A stretch of 64,000 bases of DNA, from contig NZ_FRCQ01000008.1 of the NCBI RefSeq assembly GCF_900142965.1, positions 62,001 through 126,000 on the forward strand. Reading direction: 5' to 3'. This stretch comes from Rhizobacter sp. OV335. GTDB lineage: Bacteria > Pseudomonadota > Gammaproteobacteria > Burkholderiales > Burkholderiaceae_C. Shown in pieces: positions 17,458 through 27,495 of the stretch (positions are counted from its first letter, which is position 1; every line of letters begins with the position of its first letter). A program made the position numbers and the translations under genes. The notes under the pieces were generated by a model. The model had not been told where the DNA came from and ran no database searches. It worked only from the letters and a program-made list of their open reading frames with translations.

Positions 17458-17498
17458 GTCTACCCTTGCCGCCTTGGCAGGGCTTTGAGGAATCCACG

Positions 17499-18395
17499 AT
17501 GGACGTCGGGCGCAGCCGACTGCGGCAACACTGGTCGGTCTACGCGGCATTGCTGCCGATGGCCGCCACGGTGCTGTTCGCCTACATCGGCACGGTGCTG
17601 TGGTCGGTGCGCATCTCGTTGAGCAACTCGCGCACCTTCCCGAGCGACAGCTTCGTGGGCCTCGCGCAGTACGAGCGGCTTTTCACCAGCGAGCGCTGGA
17701 TGGTCTCGGTGCACAACGTGCTGATCTTCGGCGTGCTGTTCATCGTCGCGTGCCTGGTGATCGGCTTCCTGCTGGCGGTCTTCATCGACCAGAAGGTGGC
17801 CGGCGAGAGCGTGCTGCGCACCGTCTTCCTCTACCCGTATGCGATGAGCTTCGTCGCGACCGGGCTCGTGTGGCAGTGGATCCTGAACCCCGAGCTCGGC
17901 CTGCAGACGACGGTGCGCGGCTGGGGCTTCGAGAATTTCAGCTTCGACTGGATCGTCAGCCAGGACAAGGTGATCTACACGGTGGTGATCGCCGCGGTGT
18001 GGCAGGCCTCGGGGCTGGTGATGGCGCTGATGCTGGCCGGGTTGCGCGGCGTCGACGAGGAGATGTGGAAGGCCGCGCGCATCGACGGCATTCCGCGCTG
18101 GCGCGTCTACGCGAGCATCGTGCTGCCTCAGCTCGGGCCGTCGTTCGCGACCGCGCTGGTGCTGCTGTCGGTCGGCGTCGTGAAGGTCTACGACGCGGTG
18201 ATCGCGATGACCCAGGGCGGCCCCGGCATCGCGAGCGAGGTGCCGGCGAAGTTCATCATGGACTACCTGTTCGGCCGCGCCAACATCGGCCTCGCGTCGG
18301 CCGCGAGCACGGTGATGCTGCTGACGGTGCTGGCCGTGATCACACCGTGGATGTACGCGCGCAGCCGCTCCAACCGCAACGCCCGGGAAGCTTGA
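17499..18395 (+). CDS. Sugar ABC transporter permease (GtsB-like)
   Basis: Inner-membrane permease of 298 aa in the MalF/UgpA class with about six transmembrane helices. The EAA loop that contacts the ATPase is visible as EMWKAARIDGIPRWRVYASIVLP-type sequence at about 187-209. The ATG at 17499 follows TGAGGA; the frame upstream overlaps the terminator and is not coding. The stop overlaps the ATG of the second permease by one base (TGATG). Forms a heterodimeric channel with the next gene product. Confidence 0.93.
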   Translation: MDVGRSRLRQHWSVYAALLPMAATVLFAYIGTVLWSVRISLSNSRTFPSDSFVGLAQYERLFTSERWMVSVHNVLIFGVLFIVACLVIGFLLAVFIDQKVAGESVLRTVFLYPYAMSFVATGLVWQWILNPELGLQTTVRGWGFENFSFDWIVSQDKVIYTVVIAAVWQASGLVMALMLAGLRGVDEEMWKAARIDGIPRWRVYASIVLPQLGPSFATALVLLSVGVVKVYDAVIAMTQGGPGIASEVPAKFIMDYLFGRANIGLASAASTVMLLTVLAVITPWMYARSRSNRNAREA

Positions 18396-19306
18396 TGTCC
18401 ACGCCTTCTTCCGCCCTCCCGATCACCGCCGCGCCCGTGCGCTCGAAGCGCCCGTCGCGCGTCACGCCGGCGCGCATCGGCGTCTACGCCTTCCTGCTGA
18501 CCGCTGCCGCGTTCTTCCTGCTGCCGCTGTACGTGATGCTGATCACCTCGGTGAAGCCGATGGCCGAGATCCGGCTCGGCAACCTGTTCGCGCTGCCCGG
18601 CGACTGGACCATCGAGCCGTGGATTGCGGCCTGGTCGCAGGCCTGCACCGGCCTCGACTGCAGCGGCATCCAGGTCGGCTTCTGGAACTCGGTGAAGATC
18701 GTGCTGCCGAGCACGGTGATCTCGATCTTCTTCGGTGCGCTGAACGGCTATGCGCTGTCGTTCTGGCGCGCGCGCGGCGCGAACCTGCTGTTCGGCGTGC
18801 TGATGATCGGCGCCTTCGTGCCCTACCAGGTGGTGATGTTCCCGCTGGTGCGCGCGTTCGCGGCGGCCGGCATCTTCAGCAGCCTGCCGGGCATCGTGCT
18901 GATCCACACGATCTTCGGCATGCCGGTGATGACGCTGCTGTTCCGCAACTACTACGCGTCGGTGCCGGGCGAGCTGTTCAAGGCGGCGCGCATCGATGGC
19001 GGCGGCTTCTTCCGGATCTTCTTCCAGCTGATGCTGCCGATGGCGACGCCGATCATCATCGTCGCGGTGATCATGCAGGTGACGGCGATCTGGAACGACT
19101 TCATCCTCGGGCTGGTGTTCGCCGGGCGCGACAACCTGCCGATGACGGTGCAGCTCAACAACGTGATCAACACGACCACCGGCGAGCGCCTGTACAACGT
19201 GAACATGGCGGCCACCGTGCTCACCTCGCTGGTTCCGCTGGCCATCTATCTCATTTCAGGCCGCTGGTTCGTGCGCGGCATTGCGGCTGGTGCCGTGAAG
19301 GGTTGA
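18395..19306 (+). CDS. Sugar ABC transporter permease (GtsC-like)
   Basis: Second permease of 303 aa in the MalG/UgpE class, with six predicted helices after a cytoplasmic N-terminus of about 30 residues. The EAA loop is at ELFKAARIDGGGFFRIF and onward. It has an extended periplasmic segment with two cysteines (QACTGLDCSG), common in Gts-type permeases. Starts with a one-base overlap of the preceding stop and ends 3 bases before the ATPase start, so it is co-translated. Confidence 0.93.
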   Translation: MSTPSSALPITAAPVRSKRPSRVTPARIGVYAFLLTAAAFFLLPLYVMLITSVKPMAEIRLGNLFALPGDWTIEPWIAAWSQACTGLDCSGIQVGFWNSVKIVLPSTVISIFFGALNGYALSFWRARGANLLFGVLMIGAFVPYQVVMFPLVRAFAAAGIFSSLPGIVLIHTIFGMPVMTLLFRNYYASVPGELFKAARIDGGGFFRIFFQLMLPMATPIIIVAVIMQVTAIWNDFILGLVFAGRDNLPMTVQLNNVINTTTGERLYNVNMAATVLTSLVPLAIYLISGRWFVRGIAAGAVKG

Positions 19307-19309
19307 TCC

Positions 19310-20473
<1,164 letters not shown>

Positions 20474-20801
20474 GGACTTCGCGGTCGCTAGAAATCTGGC
20501 GAGGGGCCTGCGGCCGAGTAGCGCGCAATTCTGCAGAGAGTAAGGAGCCGGCGCCAGCGACGCATCACTAGCATCGCGCGACGCGCCCGGGCTGTTGGCG
20601 CCTTTTCAACCGACCCCAGGAGCCCCTCATGGCATGTCTCTTTGCCGCGCGCAACGGGCGACCCTCCACAAGCGTCGCAAGCCGATCAGGCCGCCAACGC
20701 CTACGGCAGAGCCTGGGGATCGGGCACCCAGACTTCTTGTGAAATGGCGTGCAGCCAGTATCGGCCTGTCGGCCTGCCACTCGCCTACTAGGAGGCCCCT
20801 C
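20474..20801. other. Intergenic stretch with a possible broken small gene
   Basis: No confident gene. An ATG at 20629 has a well-placed AGGAG (20618-20622), but its frame stops after 37 codons at a TGA near 20743. In the +1 frame a more protein-like stretch runs to a TAG at 20789-20791 (for example AYGRAWGSGTQTSCEMA and QYRPVGLPLAY). That TAG overlaps the AGGAGG of the next gene. This could be a small gene with a frameshift, or chance. Confidence 0.35.
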
Positions 20802-20951
20802 GTGAAACGAAAGCCTGTCGTCTGGAGTGTGGTTCTGGTAGTTGCATTGATTGCAGGAAGCCATTGGCTATGGCGCACGCTGCAGATCGATTCATGCCTG
20901 GACAGCGGCGGGCGTTGGAATTACCAGCAATCTGCCTGCGAGTCGACTTGA
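20802..20951 (+). CDS. Small single-pass membrane protein, 49 aa
   Basis: A GTG start sits six bases after a perfect AGGAGG. The 49-aa product has a Lys/Arg start, one hydrophobic helix (VVWSVVLVVALIAGSHWLW) and a short tail with two cysteines (IDSCLDSGGRWNYQQSAC). CLDSGGRWNY-type tails occur in other small proteobacterial proteins of unknown function. The cysteines face the periplasm if the N-terminus is inside, so a disulfide is likely. Function unknown. Confidence 0.7.
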   Translation: MKRKPVVWSVVLVVALIAGSHWLWRTLQIDSCLDSGGRWNYQQSACEST

Positions 20952-20975
20952 ACGACTGCGGACCAGTCTGCGCGC

Positions 20976-21734
20976 TCAGCGCTCCACCACCCCACCATTC
21001 ACGAACACCTTCAACTCCCCCGGCTCAAACGCCCGCCACGCTTCATCGGCGGTCAACGGCTCGGTGACGACCACTGCGACGCGATCGGCCGTCGTCGTCA
21101 GCTCGGCGAAGTCGACGCTCATGTCCTCGTCCTGCAGCCTTGCCTTGCGGAACGGGTGCTCCCGCACCAGCCAGCTCAGCTTCGTCGAGCAGTGCGCCCA
21201 CAGCGCCTGGCCGTTGCTCAGCATGAAGTTGAAGCTGCCGTGCGCCGCGATGCGCGGCACCAGTTCGGCCAGCGTGGCCGTCAGCTCGCCGACCGGCGGC
21301 AGGTCGGCATGCGCCTTCGCGAGTTCCTGCATCAACCAGCAGAACGCGCGCTCGCTGTCGGTGCTGCCCACCGGGCGGAACGCCGCATGCAGCCGCGGCT
21401 GGTAGTTCTTCAGGTCGCCGTTGTGCGCGAACACCCAGTAGCGGCCCCACAGCTCGCGCACGAATGGGTGCGTGTTCTCCAGCGCCACCACGCCCTGCGT
21501 GGCCTTGCGGATGTGGGCGATGACGTTGTGGCTGCGGATCGGGTAGTGCCGGACCATCTCGGCCACCGGCGACAGCCTCGCGCTCTGCGCATCGACAAAC
21601 AGCCGTGTGCCCGCGCCTTCGAAGAACGCGATGCCGAAGCCGTCCTTGTGCTCCTCGGCACGGGTCGAGAACCCCGTGAAGCTGAACATCAGGTCGGTCG
21701 GGGTGTTGGCGTTCATGCCCAGCAACTGGCACAT
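20976..21734 (-). CDS. Class II glutamine amidotransferase (YafJ/EgtC-like)
   Basis: Ntn-hydrolase of 252 aa. Cys 2 after the initiator Met (MCQLLGMNANTPTD) is the expected catalytic nucleophile. Conserved HIRKAT, AHNGDL and STDSERAFCWL segments follow, as in YafJ and EgtC proteins. These hydrolyse glutamine or gamma-glutamyl compounds; the E. coli homologue has no firm role. No ergothioneine genes are nearby, so EgtC function is unlikely. The stop codon of the FAD reductase lies 7 bases upstream on the same strand, suggesting co-transcription. Confidence 0.88.
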   Translation of the reverse strand: MCQLLGMNANTPTDLMFSFTGFSTRAEEHKDGFGIAFFEGAGTRLFVDAQSARLSPVAEMVRHYPIRSHNVIAHIRKATQGVVALENTHPFVRELWGRYWVFAHNGDLKNYQPRLHAAFRPVGSTDSERAFCWLMQELAKAHADLPPVGELTATLAELVPRIAAHGSFNFMLSNGQALWAHCSTKLSWLVREHPFRKARLQDEDMSVDFAELTTTADRVAVVVTEPLTADEAWRAFEPGELKVFVNGGVVER

Positions 21735-21741
21735 TGCGTCG

Positions 21742-22986
21742 CTACTCCAGGAACAGGCGCTTGACGCCCCTCAGGCTCAGCAGGGTACCTGGATTGCTGG
21801 TTTCGTTCAGCACACCGCTCATGCGCTCGCGCAGCCGCGCACTGCGCTGCGCGCGCCAGATCACCAGGTCGGCCAGCCACGGGTGGGCGTTGATGCCGTT
21901 CGCCCGCTCGTACAACGCGAAGCGCGGCTGCAGCGCGCGCAACGCCGACTCGTAGCGGGCGCGCACGGCATCGTCGTCGGTGCGCCGGCCGGCCAGCACG
22001 GCCTCGGCCGCCAGCAGGCCGGTCTCCATCGCCTTGCCGATGCCTTCGCCGGTGAACGAGTAGGTGCTGCCGGCCGCCTCGCCGGTCACCAGCAGGCCGG
22101 GACGCGAGAACACCGCGCCCTTCAGCGTGCAGCGCAGCGGCGCGCCCTTCAGCGGGCCCTGCAGCTCGCCGCCGGCCAGCAGCTCGCGGGCCGGCTCGTA
22201 GAACTCGCAGAAGCTCGCGAACATCTGCCGCAGGTTCACGTCGAGCTTGTTGTGGCGGCCGTCGGCCGCGCTGCGGTGGCTGTTCGCGACGCCGACGCCG
22301 ACATTGAACACGCCGTCGCGGCACGGAAAGATCCAGCCGTAGCCGGGGCGCAGCCGGCGGTCCCACACGACGTCGAGCGCACGCAGCCGATCGGCCATCG
22401 CCGGATTGCGGATGTAGGTGCGCATCGCGATGCCACTGGGCGCCTGGCGCTCGCACACACCCGCGGCGATCAGCGCCTGCGGCACCGCACCGGTGGCCAG
22501 CAACACCCAGCGGGCACGGATCTCGCGCTTGACGCTGCCATGGCCCACGGTCGCGCCATCGACGCGGCCCGCCGCATCGTGCAGCAGGCCCTCGAAGTGG
22601 ACCGGGGCGAACATCTTCGCGCCGGCGAGTGCGGCCGAGCGGCACAGGATCTGGTCGAGTTCGCGGCGCGGCAGCACCGCCAGCGTGCCGGGCACGTCGA
22701 CGCGCCCGCCGCGCGGCCCGATGCAGCCGACGTGCTGCGCCGGCTGGGCCAGCGCCATCACCTCGTCGAGCACGCCGAGCCGCGCCAGGGCCGCGTGCGC
22801 ATCGGGGATCAAGCCGTCGCCGCACACCTTGTCGCGCGGGAAGCGGTGCTGGTCGACCAGCACCACGTCGACGCCGGCCCGCGCCAGCCATAGCGCCGCC
22901 GCGCTGCCGGCCGGGCCCGCCCCGACGACGAGCACCTCGCAACGTTCGGGCAGGTCGGTCAGCGGGAGGTTCTGGATCGGAGACAT
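21742..22986 (-). CDS. FAD-dependent oxidoreductase, geranylgeranyl reductase family
   Basis: Flavoprotein of 414 aa. The FAD-binding motif is VLVVGAGPAGSAAALWLARAG at 19-39, followed by DQHRFPRDKVCGDGL, typical of the geranylgeranyl reductase/menaquinone reductase-like family. The second FAD motif is LLVTGEAAGSTYSFTGEGIGKAM. Such enzymes saturate prenyl chains or reduce related lipids, but many bacterial members are uncharacterised. No carotenoid or quinone genes are adjacent. Upstream of the amidotransferase on the same strand. Confidence 0.85.
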   Translation of the reverse strand: MSPIQNLPLTDLPERCEVLVVGAGPAGSAAALWLARAGVDVVLVDQHRFPRDKVCGDGLIPDAHAALARLGVLDEVMALAQPAQHVGCIGPRGGRVDVPGTLAVLPRRELDQILCRSAALAGAKMFAPVHFEGLLHDAAGRVDGATVGHGSVKREIRARWVLLATGAVPQALIAAGVCERQAPSGIAMRTYIRNPAMADRLRALDVVWDRRLRPGYGWIFPCRDGVFNVGVGVANSHRSAADGRHNKLDVNLRQMFASFCEFYEPARELLAGGELQGPLKGAPLRCTLKGAVFSRPGLLVTGEAAGSTYSFTGEGIGKAMETGLLAAEAVLAGRRTDDDAVRARYESALRALQPRFALYERANGINAHPWLADLVIWRAQRSARLRERMSGVLNETSNPGTLLSLRGVKRLFLE

Positions 22987-23050
22987 CGGGCGGATTGCAG
23001 GCTCGGAAGAGCCCGCAAGGATACCCGTGCCCCGCCCTCGTTCACGCTGC

Positions 23051-25219
23051 TCAGGCGCTCTGGATGTTCTCCGGCGTGAACGGCATCCTGCGCAGCCGCT
23101 TGCCGGTCGCCGCGAACACCGCGTTGCCCACCGCCGGGCCGATCAGCGCCGTCGCCGGCTCGCCGATGCCCCCCGGCTTCTCGGTGCTCGGCACCAGCGT
23201 GATGGATATCGCCGGCGATTCGTTCAGCCGCAGCAGCCGGTACTGGTGGAAGTTGGTCTGCTGCACCCGGCCCTTCTCGAGCGTGATCTCGCCGAACAGC
23301 GCCGCGGTCAGGCCGAACACGATGCTCGACTGGATCTGCGCCTCGACCGTGTCGGGGTTGACCATGCGCCCGAGGTCGGCCGCCACCGTCACCTTGTGCA
23401 CCTGCACCTCGCCGTTGGCGACCGAGATCTCGGCCACCTGGGCCATGTAGGTGTCGTAGCCCTCCATCAGCGCGATGCCGCGGAAGCGCCCGGCCGGCGC
23501 CGCAGTGCCCCAGCCGGCCTTGTCGGTCGCGATCTTCAGCACGTTGGCGAAGCGCGGCTGGCCGGCCAGCAGCGACATCCGGTAGGCGAGCGGATCCTGC
23601 CCCGCCGCGACCGCGAGCTCGTCGATGAAGGTCTCGTTCGCGAACGCGTTCAGCGCATGGCTGACCGAGCGCCAGTAGCCGACGCGCAAGCCGGCATCGT
23701 GCTTGACGATGTCGTGCCGCGAGGCCGACACCGCGTAGCCGGCGACCGCCGCCTCGGTCATCAGCGGGTCCTGCACCTCGGCCGGCAGGCCGAACACGCG
23801 GCCGGTGATCGACTGCGAACTCATCCGGAAGGTCATCGCGGTCGGCTTGCCGTCCGGGCCGATCGCTGCGGCGAGCTGGTGCACCGACTGCGGCCGGTAG
23901 AAGTCGTGCGTCATGTCGTCTTCACGCGTCCACAGCAGCTTCACCGGCTTGTTGACCGCCTTCGAGATCTGCGCGGCCTGGATGATGAAGTCGATGTCGA
24001 TGCGCCGGCCGAAGCCGCCGCCGAGGAAGGTGGTGCGCAGGCTCACGTTCTCCGGCGGCACGCCGACCACCTTGGCCACCGTGGCGGCCGCGGCGTCCTG
24101 CCACTGCGTCGGGCCGATCAGCTCGACGCGGTTGTCATGCACGTGCGCGGTGAAGTTCATCGGCTCCAGCGGCGAGTGCGACAGCAGCGGCATCATGTAC
24201 TCGGCGCGGATCACCTTGCCGGATGCCTTCTCCGCTTTCGCGATCTCGGCATCCGCGTCCCCCACCGCCTTCAGCGGCAGCACCTTGCCGGTCTTCAGCG
24301 CGCCGCGCGTGCTTTCGGTCATCGAGGTGTGCGTCAGCGCCGCGCCGGCGCCTTCGTCCCAGACGACCGTCAGGCCCTCGCGCGCCGTCTTCGCGTGCCA
24401 CCAGGTGTCGGCCACGATCGCGACGCCGTCGGGGATCTGCACCACATCGATCACGCCGGGCATCGTCTTCGCCTTGCTCGCGTCGAAGCTCTTCACGGTG
24501 CCGCCGATCACCGGGCACTGCTCGAGCGACGCGTAGACCATGCCGGGCAGCTTCACGTCGATGCCGAACTCGGCGGTTCCGTTCACCTTCGAAGGCGTGT
24601 CGAGCCGGCGGGTCGGCTTGCCGACGATCTTGAAATCCTTCGGGTCCTTCAGCACCACCTTGTCGGGCACCGGCAGCTTCGAGGCCGCGGCGGCCAGCTG
24701 GCCGTAGGTCGCCTTCTTGCCCTTCGGGCCGATCACGCGGCCGTTCTCGGCGCGCAGCTGCGACTCCGGGATGTTCCATTTTTGAGCAGCCGCGCTGATC
24801 AGCATCATGCGCACCTGGGCACCGGCGATGCGCAGCTTCTCCCAGCCGTCGCGCACCGAGCTCGAGCCGCCGGTGAGTTGCGGGCCGCCGAGCAGTGCGT
24901 TGCCGTAGAGCTTCTGGTTCGGCGGCGCGATCGACACCTTGATCGCGCGGATGTCGACGTTCAACTCCTCGGCGATCAGCATCGGCATCGAGGTGTAGAC
25001 GCCCTGGCCCATCTCGGAGCGCGCCGACAACAGCGTGATGGTGTTGTCGTCGGCGATGTGCACCCAGGCATTCGGCGTGTAGAGCATGCCGGCCGCGTTG
25101 GCATCGGAGACGGCACCGGGCAACGCGACGCCCAGCATCAGGCCGCCGCTGGTGAGCGCCGAGGTCTGCAGGAAGCCGCGCCGGGTGAGGTCAGTCGCGA
25201 GACGGGTGGTCTTGGTCAT
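23051..25219 (-). CDS. Molybdopterin-binding aldehyde/isoquinoline-type oxidoreductase, large subunit
   Basis: Large subunit (722 aa) of a xanthine oxidase-family hydroxylase, closest in layout to IorB of isoquinoline 1-oxidoreductase. A Tat signal peptide (DLTRRGFLQTSALTSGG) points to periplasmic export with cofactor bound. Molybdopterin-domain features include SARSEMGQGVYTSMPMLIAEE, FLGGGFGRRIDIDF and GIGEPATALIGPAVGNAVF. The ATG at 25219 follows AGGAG; the open frame continues 15 codons upstream without support. The iron-sulfur subunit gene ends 10 bases upstream, forming a two-gene operon. No cytochrome c subunit is next to it. The substrate could be an aldehyde or N-heterocycle. Confidence 0.9.
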   Translation of the reverse strand: MTKTTRLATDLTRRGFLQTSALTSGGLMLGVALPGAVSDANAAGMLYTPNAWVHIADDNTITLLSARSEMGQGVYTSMPMLIAEELNVDIRAIKVSIAPPNQKLYGNALLGGPQLTGGSSSVRDGWEKLRIAGAQVRMMLISAAAQKWNIPESQLRAENGRVIGPKGKKATYGQLAAAASKLPVPDKVVLKDPKDFKIVGKPTRRLDTPSKVNGTAEFGIDVKLPGMVYASLEQCPVIGGTVKSFDASKAKTMPGVIDVVQIPDGVAIVADTWWHAKTAREGLTVVWDEGAGAALTHTSMTESTRGALKTGKVLPLKAVGDADAEIAKAEKASGKVIRAEYMMPLLSHSPLEPMNFTAHVHDNRVELIGPTQWQDAAAATVAKVVGVPPENVSLRTTFLGGGFGRRIDIDFIIQAAQISKAVNKPVKLLWTREDDMTHDFYRPQSVHQLAAAIGPDGKPTAMTFRMSSQSITGRVFGLPAEVQDPLMTEAAVAGYAVSASRHDIVKHDAGLRVGYWRSVSHALNAFANETFIDELAVAAGQDPLAYRMSLLAGQPRFANVLKIATDKAGWGTAAPAGRFRGIALMEGYDTYMAQVAEISVANGEVQVHKVTVAADLGRMVNPDTVEAQIQSSIVFGLTAALFGEITLEKGRVQQTNFHQYRLLRLNESPAISITLVPSTEKPGGIGEPATALIGPAVGNAVFAATGKRLRRMPFTPENIQSA

Positions 25220-25229
25220 GGCGTTCTCC

Positions 25230-25700
25230 TCAGGCCTTGTGGTGCTGCATGTCCGCGGCCGCACTCTTGATCGCGGCGCGGATGCGCGGGTAGGTGCCGC
25301 AGCGGCAGATGTTGCCGCTCATCGCGGCGTCGATCTCGGCATCGCTCGGGTTCTTGTTGTCCTTCAGCAGCGCGGCCGCGCTCATCAGCTGGCCGGACTG
25401 GCAGTAGCCGCACTGCGGCACGTCGTGCTTGATCCACGCAACCTGCAGCGGGTGGGTGTTGTTGCGCGACAGGCTCTCCACCGTCGCGACCGACTTGCCG
25501 GCGACGGCCGACACCGGCGTCTGGCACGAGCGCACCGGCTGGCCGTTCAGGTGCACGGTGCAGGCGCCGCACAGCGCCATGCCGCAGCCGTACTTGGTGC
25601 CGGTCAGGCCGATCTCGTCGCGGATCACCCACAGCAGCGGGGTGTCCGGTTCGGCCTTCACGTCGACCGACTTGCCGTTGATCTTGAAACGTGTGCTCAC
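25230..25700 (-). CDS. (2Fe-2S)-binding subunit of the molybdenum hydroxylase
   Basis: Small electron-transfer subunit of 156 aa. The plant-ferredoxin-type cluster ligands are in [17 protein letters not shown] with a further Cys in VRSCQTPV. The second, CO-dehydrogenase-type cluster uses CGYCQSGQ and [12 protein letters not shown]. No signal peptide, so it probably rides with the Tat-exported large subunit. A GTG start at 25700 follows AGGAG; the open frame upstream belongs to a different reading of the next gene. Confidence 0.94.
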   Translation of the reverse strand: MSTRFKINGKSVDVKAEPDTPLLWVIRDEIGLTGTKYGCGMALCGACTVHLNGQPVRSCQTPVSAVAGKSVATVESLSRNNTHPLQVAWIKHDVPQCGYCQSGQLMSAAALLKDNKNPSDAEIDAAMSGNICRCGTYPRIRAAIKSAAADMQHHKA

Positions 25701-25792
25701 GGGGCGTCTCCTGGGGTCTTGTGCATGAGCACCCAGGATCCCCCTGCGTCGCCAACCCGTCTGCCCGCGGGAAACCCTAGGGCACGGCGGGA

Positions 25793-26542
25793 TCACTCCC
25801 CGATCGTGACCTGGCGGATCGGTGCGTCGGTCGCGTTGATGCGGGCCAGGCAGTTGAGCAGCCCGCCGAACACCGCATAGGAGCAGTGGTACGACTCGAA
25901 GTACCAGCTGATGCCGAGTTCGTCGTCGACCATCGGCGGCGACGCGACGGTCAGCGTGCTGGACTCGGGCGGGAAGAGTTCGTCCGCATAGCCGCCCCAA
26001 TTGGCGGCCTTGAACCAGTGGCCGAGGACGGTGTTGATGCGCTCGCGGTCGCGCTCGGACTGCGGCGATTCGAACTCGATGTCGACTGCGATCGTCTGGC
26101 CGACGAGTTCGTAGTCGGTCAGGGCGAAGCCGAGCTGGCCCCAGGTGCCGGGGAACACCAGGCCGGCCTCGGGTGCGGGCGCCAGGTCCGGGAGGTCGGC
26201 CCTGGCCAGCGACAGGCTGTGCAACGGTGCGAACTGCGCGTGGGCCCAGTGGCACAGGTTCAGCAGCACGGTGCAGGCGGCCGGGTCGAGGGCGGTGTTG
26301 GACAGCTCCAGCACCGCCACATCGCCCTGCACGTGTGCGTGGACGACGGCGCAGCCCGCTTGCGCCGGCGCGATGTTCGACCCGCAGAGCGCGCCGCACT
26401 GCGCCACGTCGACGAAGGTTTTCAGCAGGTCGAGCCAGCCGAGGCGCTCGTCGGGCGACAGCGGGTTGGTGAAGCGGAGGTGCAGGTTCAATGCACCCGG
26501 CGGAGCGTGGCGGTCCAGCGTGATGTGGAAGGGGCGGAGCAT
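25793..26542 (-). CDS. Hypothetical protein at the end of the T6SS cargo module
   Basis: Unrecognised soluble protein of 249 aa with no signal peptide or membrane helix. Segments worth searching are [22 protein letters not shown] and [21 protein letters not shown]. It lies 13 bases after the DUF3396 gene on the same strand and reads as the last gene of the module. It could be a further immunity protein, an accessory protein or a passenger. The aromatic-rich C-terminal half and position argue for a link to the module, but nothing shows its activity. Confidence 0.75.
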   Translation of the reverse strand: MLRPFHITLDRHAPPGALNLHLRFTNPLSPDERLGWLDLLKTFVDVAQCGALCGSNIAPAQAGCAVVHAHVQGDVAVLELSNTALDPAACTVLLNLCHWAHAQFAPLHSLSLARADLPDLAPAPEAGLVFPGTWGQLGFALTDYELVGQTIAVDIEFESPQSERDRERINTVLGHWFKAANWGGYADELFPPESSTLTVASPPMVDDELGISWYFESYHCSYAVFGGLLNCLARINATDAPIRQVTIGE

Positions 26543-26555
26543 GGGGTTGCGGTCC

Positions 26556-27494
26556 TCAGTCGAGTCGGGTGGGCCAGGTGCGGCGGAAGGCTTGGCTGCC
26601 GAAGCCGATCTGCAGCGATGCGCGCACGGGGCGGGTCAGTGCGGCGACTTCCTTCAGCAGCTGCAGGTCTTGTGCGCCGCGGGTCACGTCGCCAATCGGA
26701 GGCACGTCGCCCGCGATGATTACGAGGCCTGATGCGAGACCGCGCAGGCGGATTTCCGGAGACAACTGCGCGCGGATGCATGCCTCGCCGCCAAGCTCCT
26801 TGATCAGCGGGTGGCCCAGCAGGGTGATCCAGGAGACGTTCACCACGCGGCGACGAGCAGCCCTTGAGAACTGGTCATTGCTGATGTCAACGCCGAGAAA
26901 GCGAGGTGCACGCTGAGAAATCCACGGCATGGCCTGATCTCGCCACGCTCGCGCCAAATGCTTGAACGCATAGCCGGCGTATCCCGACTCGAACGCCTCG
27001 ACCTCGGTCGCTGCTGCAACGAAATCTTCAAACCGCTCACGCCGCTCTGTACTCAACTCGGCCAGAGGAAACTCAAGGACGCAACAACAGGCTTCGCGGG
27101 GGGAGATATCGAAGTGAGACAGATCCGTCCCGAAGAAGTGGAAGCCGTGATCGCCGACGTTGCGTGGCTCGCCGGAGCTGAGATGAATCGAGTCATAGTC
27201 CATGTCCTCCGCAGCCAACTTGCGCATCCGAATGCTCAGGTTCTGCTTGACGAACTCGCGCCACACGCCGGAAGCGCTCTGCATCGACCGGATCGCACCC
27301 GGGGGAATGGCTGAGAAGTAGAGCTCAACCAGCTTCGCCACCACCGGTGCAAGTTCGCCCATTGATTTGCCGTAATACAGCACCAAGGCCACGCCAGTAC
27401 GTGCGGCGCAGTATTCGCCACTGCGCATCTTCAGTTGAAGACGCTCGGAATCCAATGCGAGCAGGTCTTCCGCCACCATGAGACTCGGACTCAT
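26556..27494 (-). CDS. DUF3396 (type VI immunity family) protein, copy A
   Basis: Protein of 312 aa, paralogous to the gene directly upstream and the same length. Shared segments include SGEYCAARTGVALVLYYGKS, GFHFFGTDLSHFDISPREAC, ESGYAGYAFKHL, RRRVVNVSWITLLGHPLIK and AGDVPPIGDVTRGAQDL. DUF3396 proteins are associated with T6SS nuclease effectors as immunity partners. The ATG at 27494, one base after the upstream stop, was preferred to a TTG at 27503 because it makes the paralogues equal in length. Predicted to bind and block the PAAR-like nuclease or a relative. Base composition is lower in GC than the flanking metabolic genes. Confidence 0.82.
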   Translation of the reverse strand: MSPSLMVAEDLLALDSERLQLKMRSGEYCAARTGVALVLYYGKSMGELAPVVAKLVELYFSAIPPGAIRSMQSASGVWREFVKQNLSIRMRKLAAEDMDYDSIHLSSGEPRNVGDHGFHFFGTDLSHFDISPREACCCVLEFPLAELSTERRERFEDFVAAATEVEAFESGYAGYAFKHLARAWRDQAMPWISQRAPRFLGVDISNDQFSRAARRRVVNVSWITLLGHPLIKELGGEACIRAQLSPEIRLRGLASGLVIIAGDVPPIGDVTRGAQDLQLLKEVAALTRPVRASLQIGFGSQAFRRTWPTRLD

Positions 27495-27495
27495 C

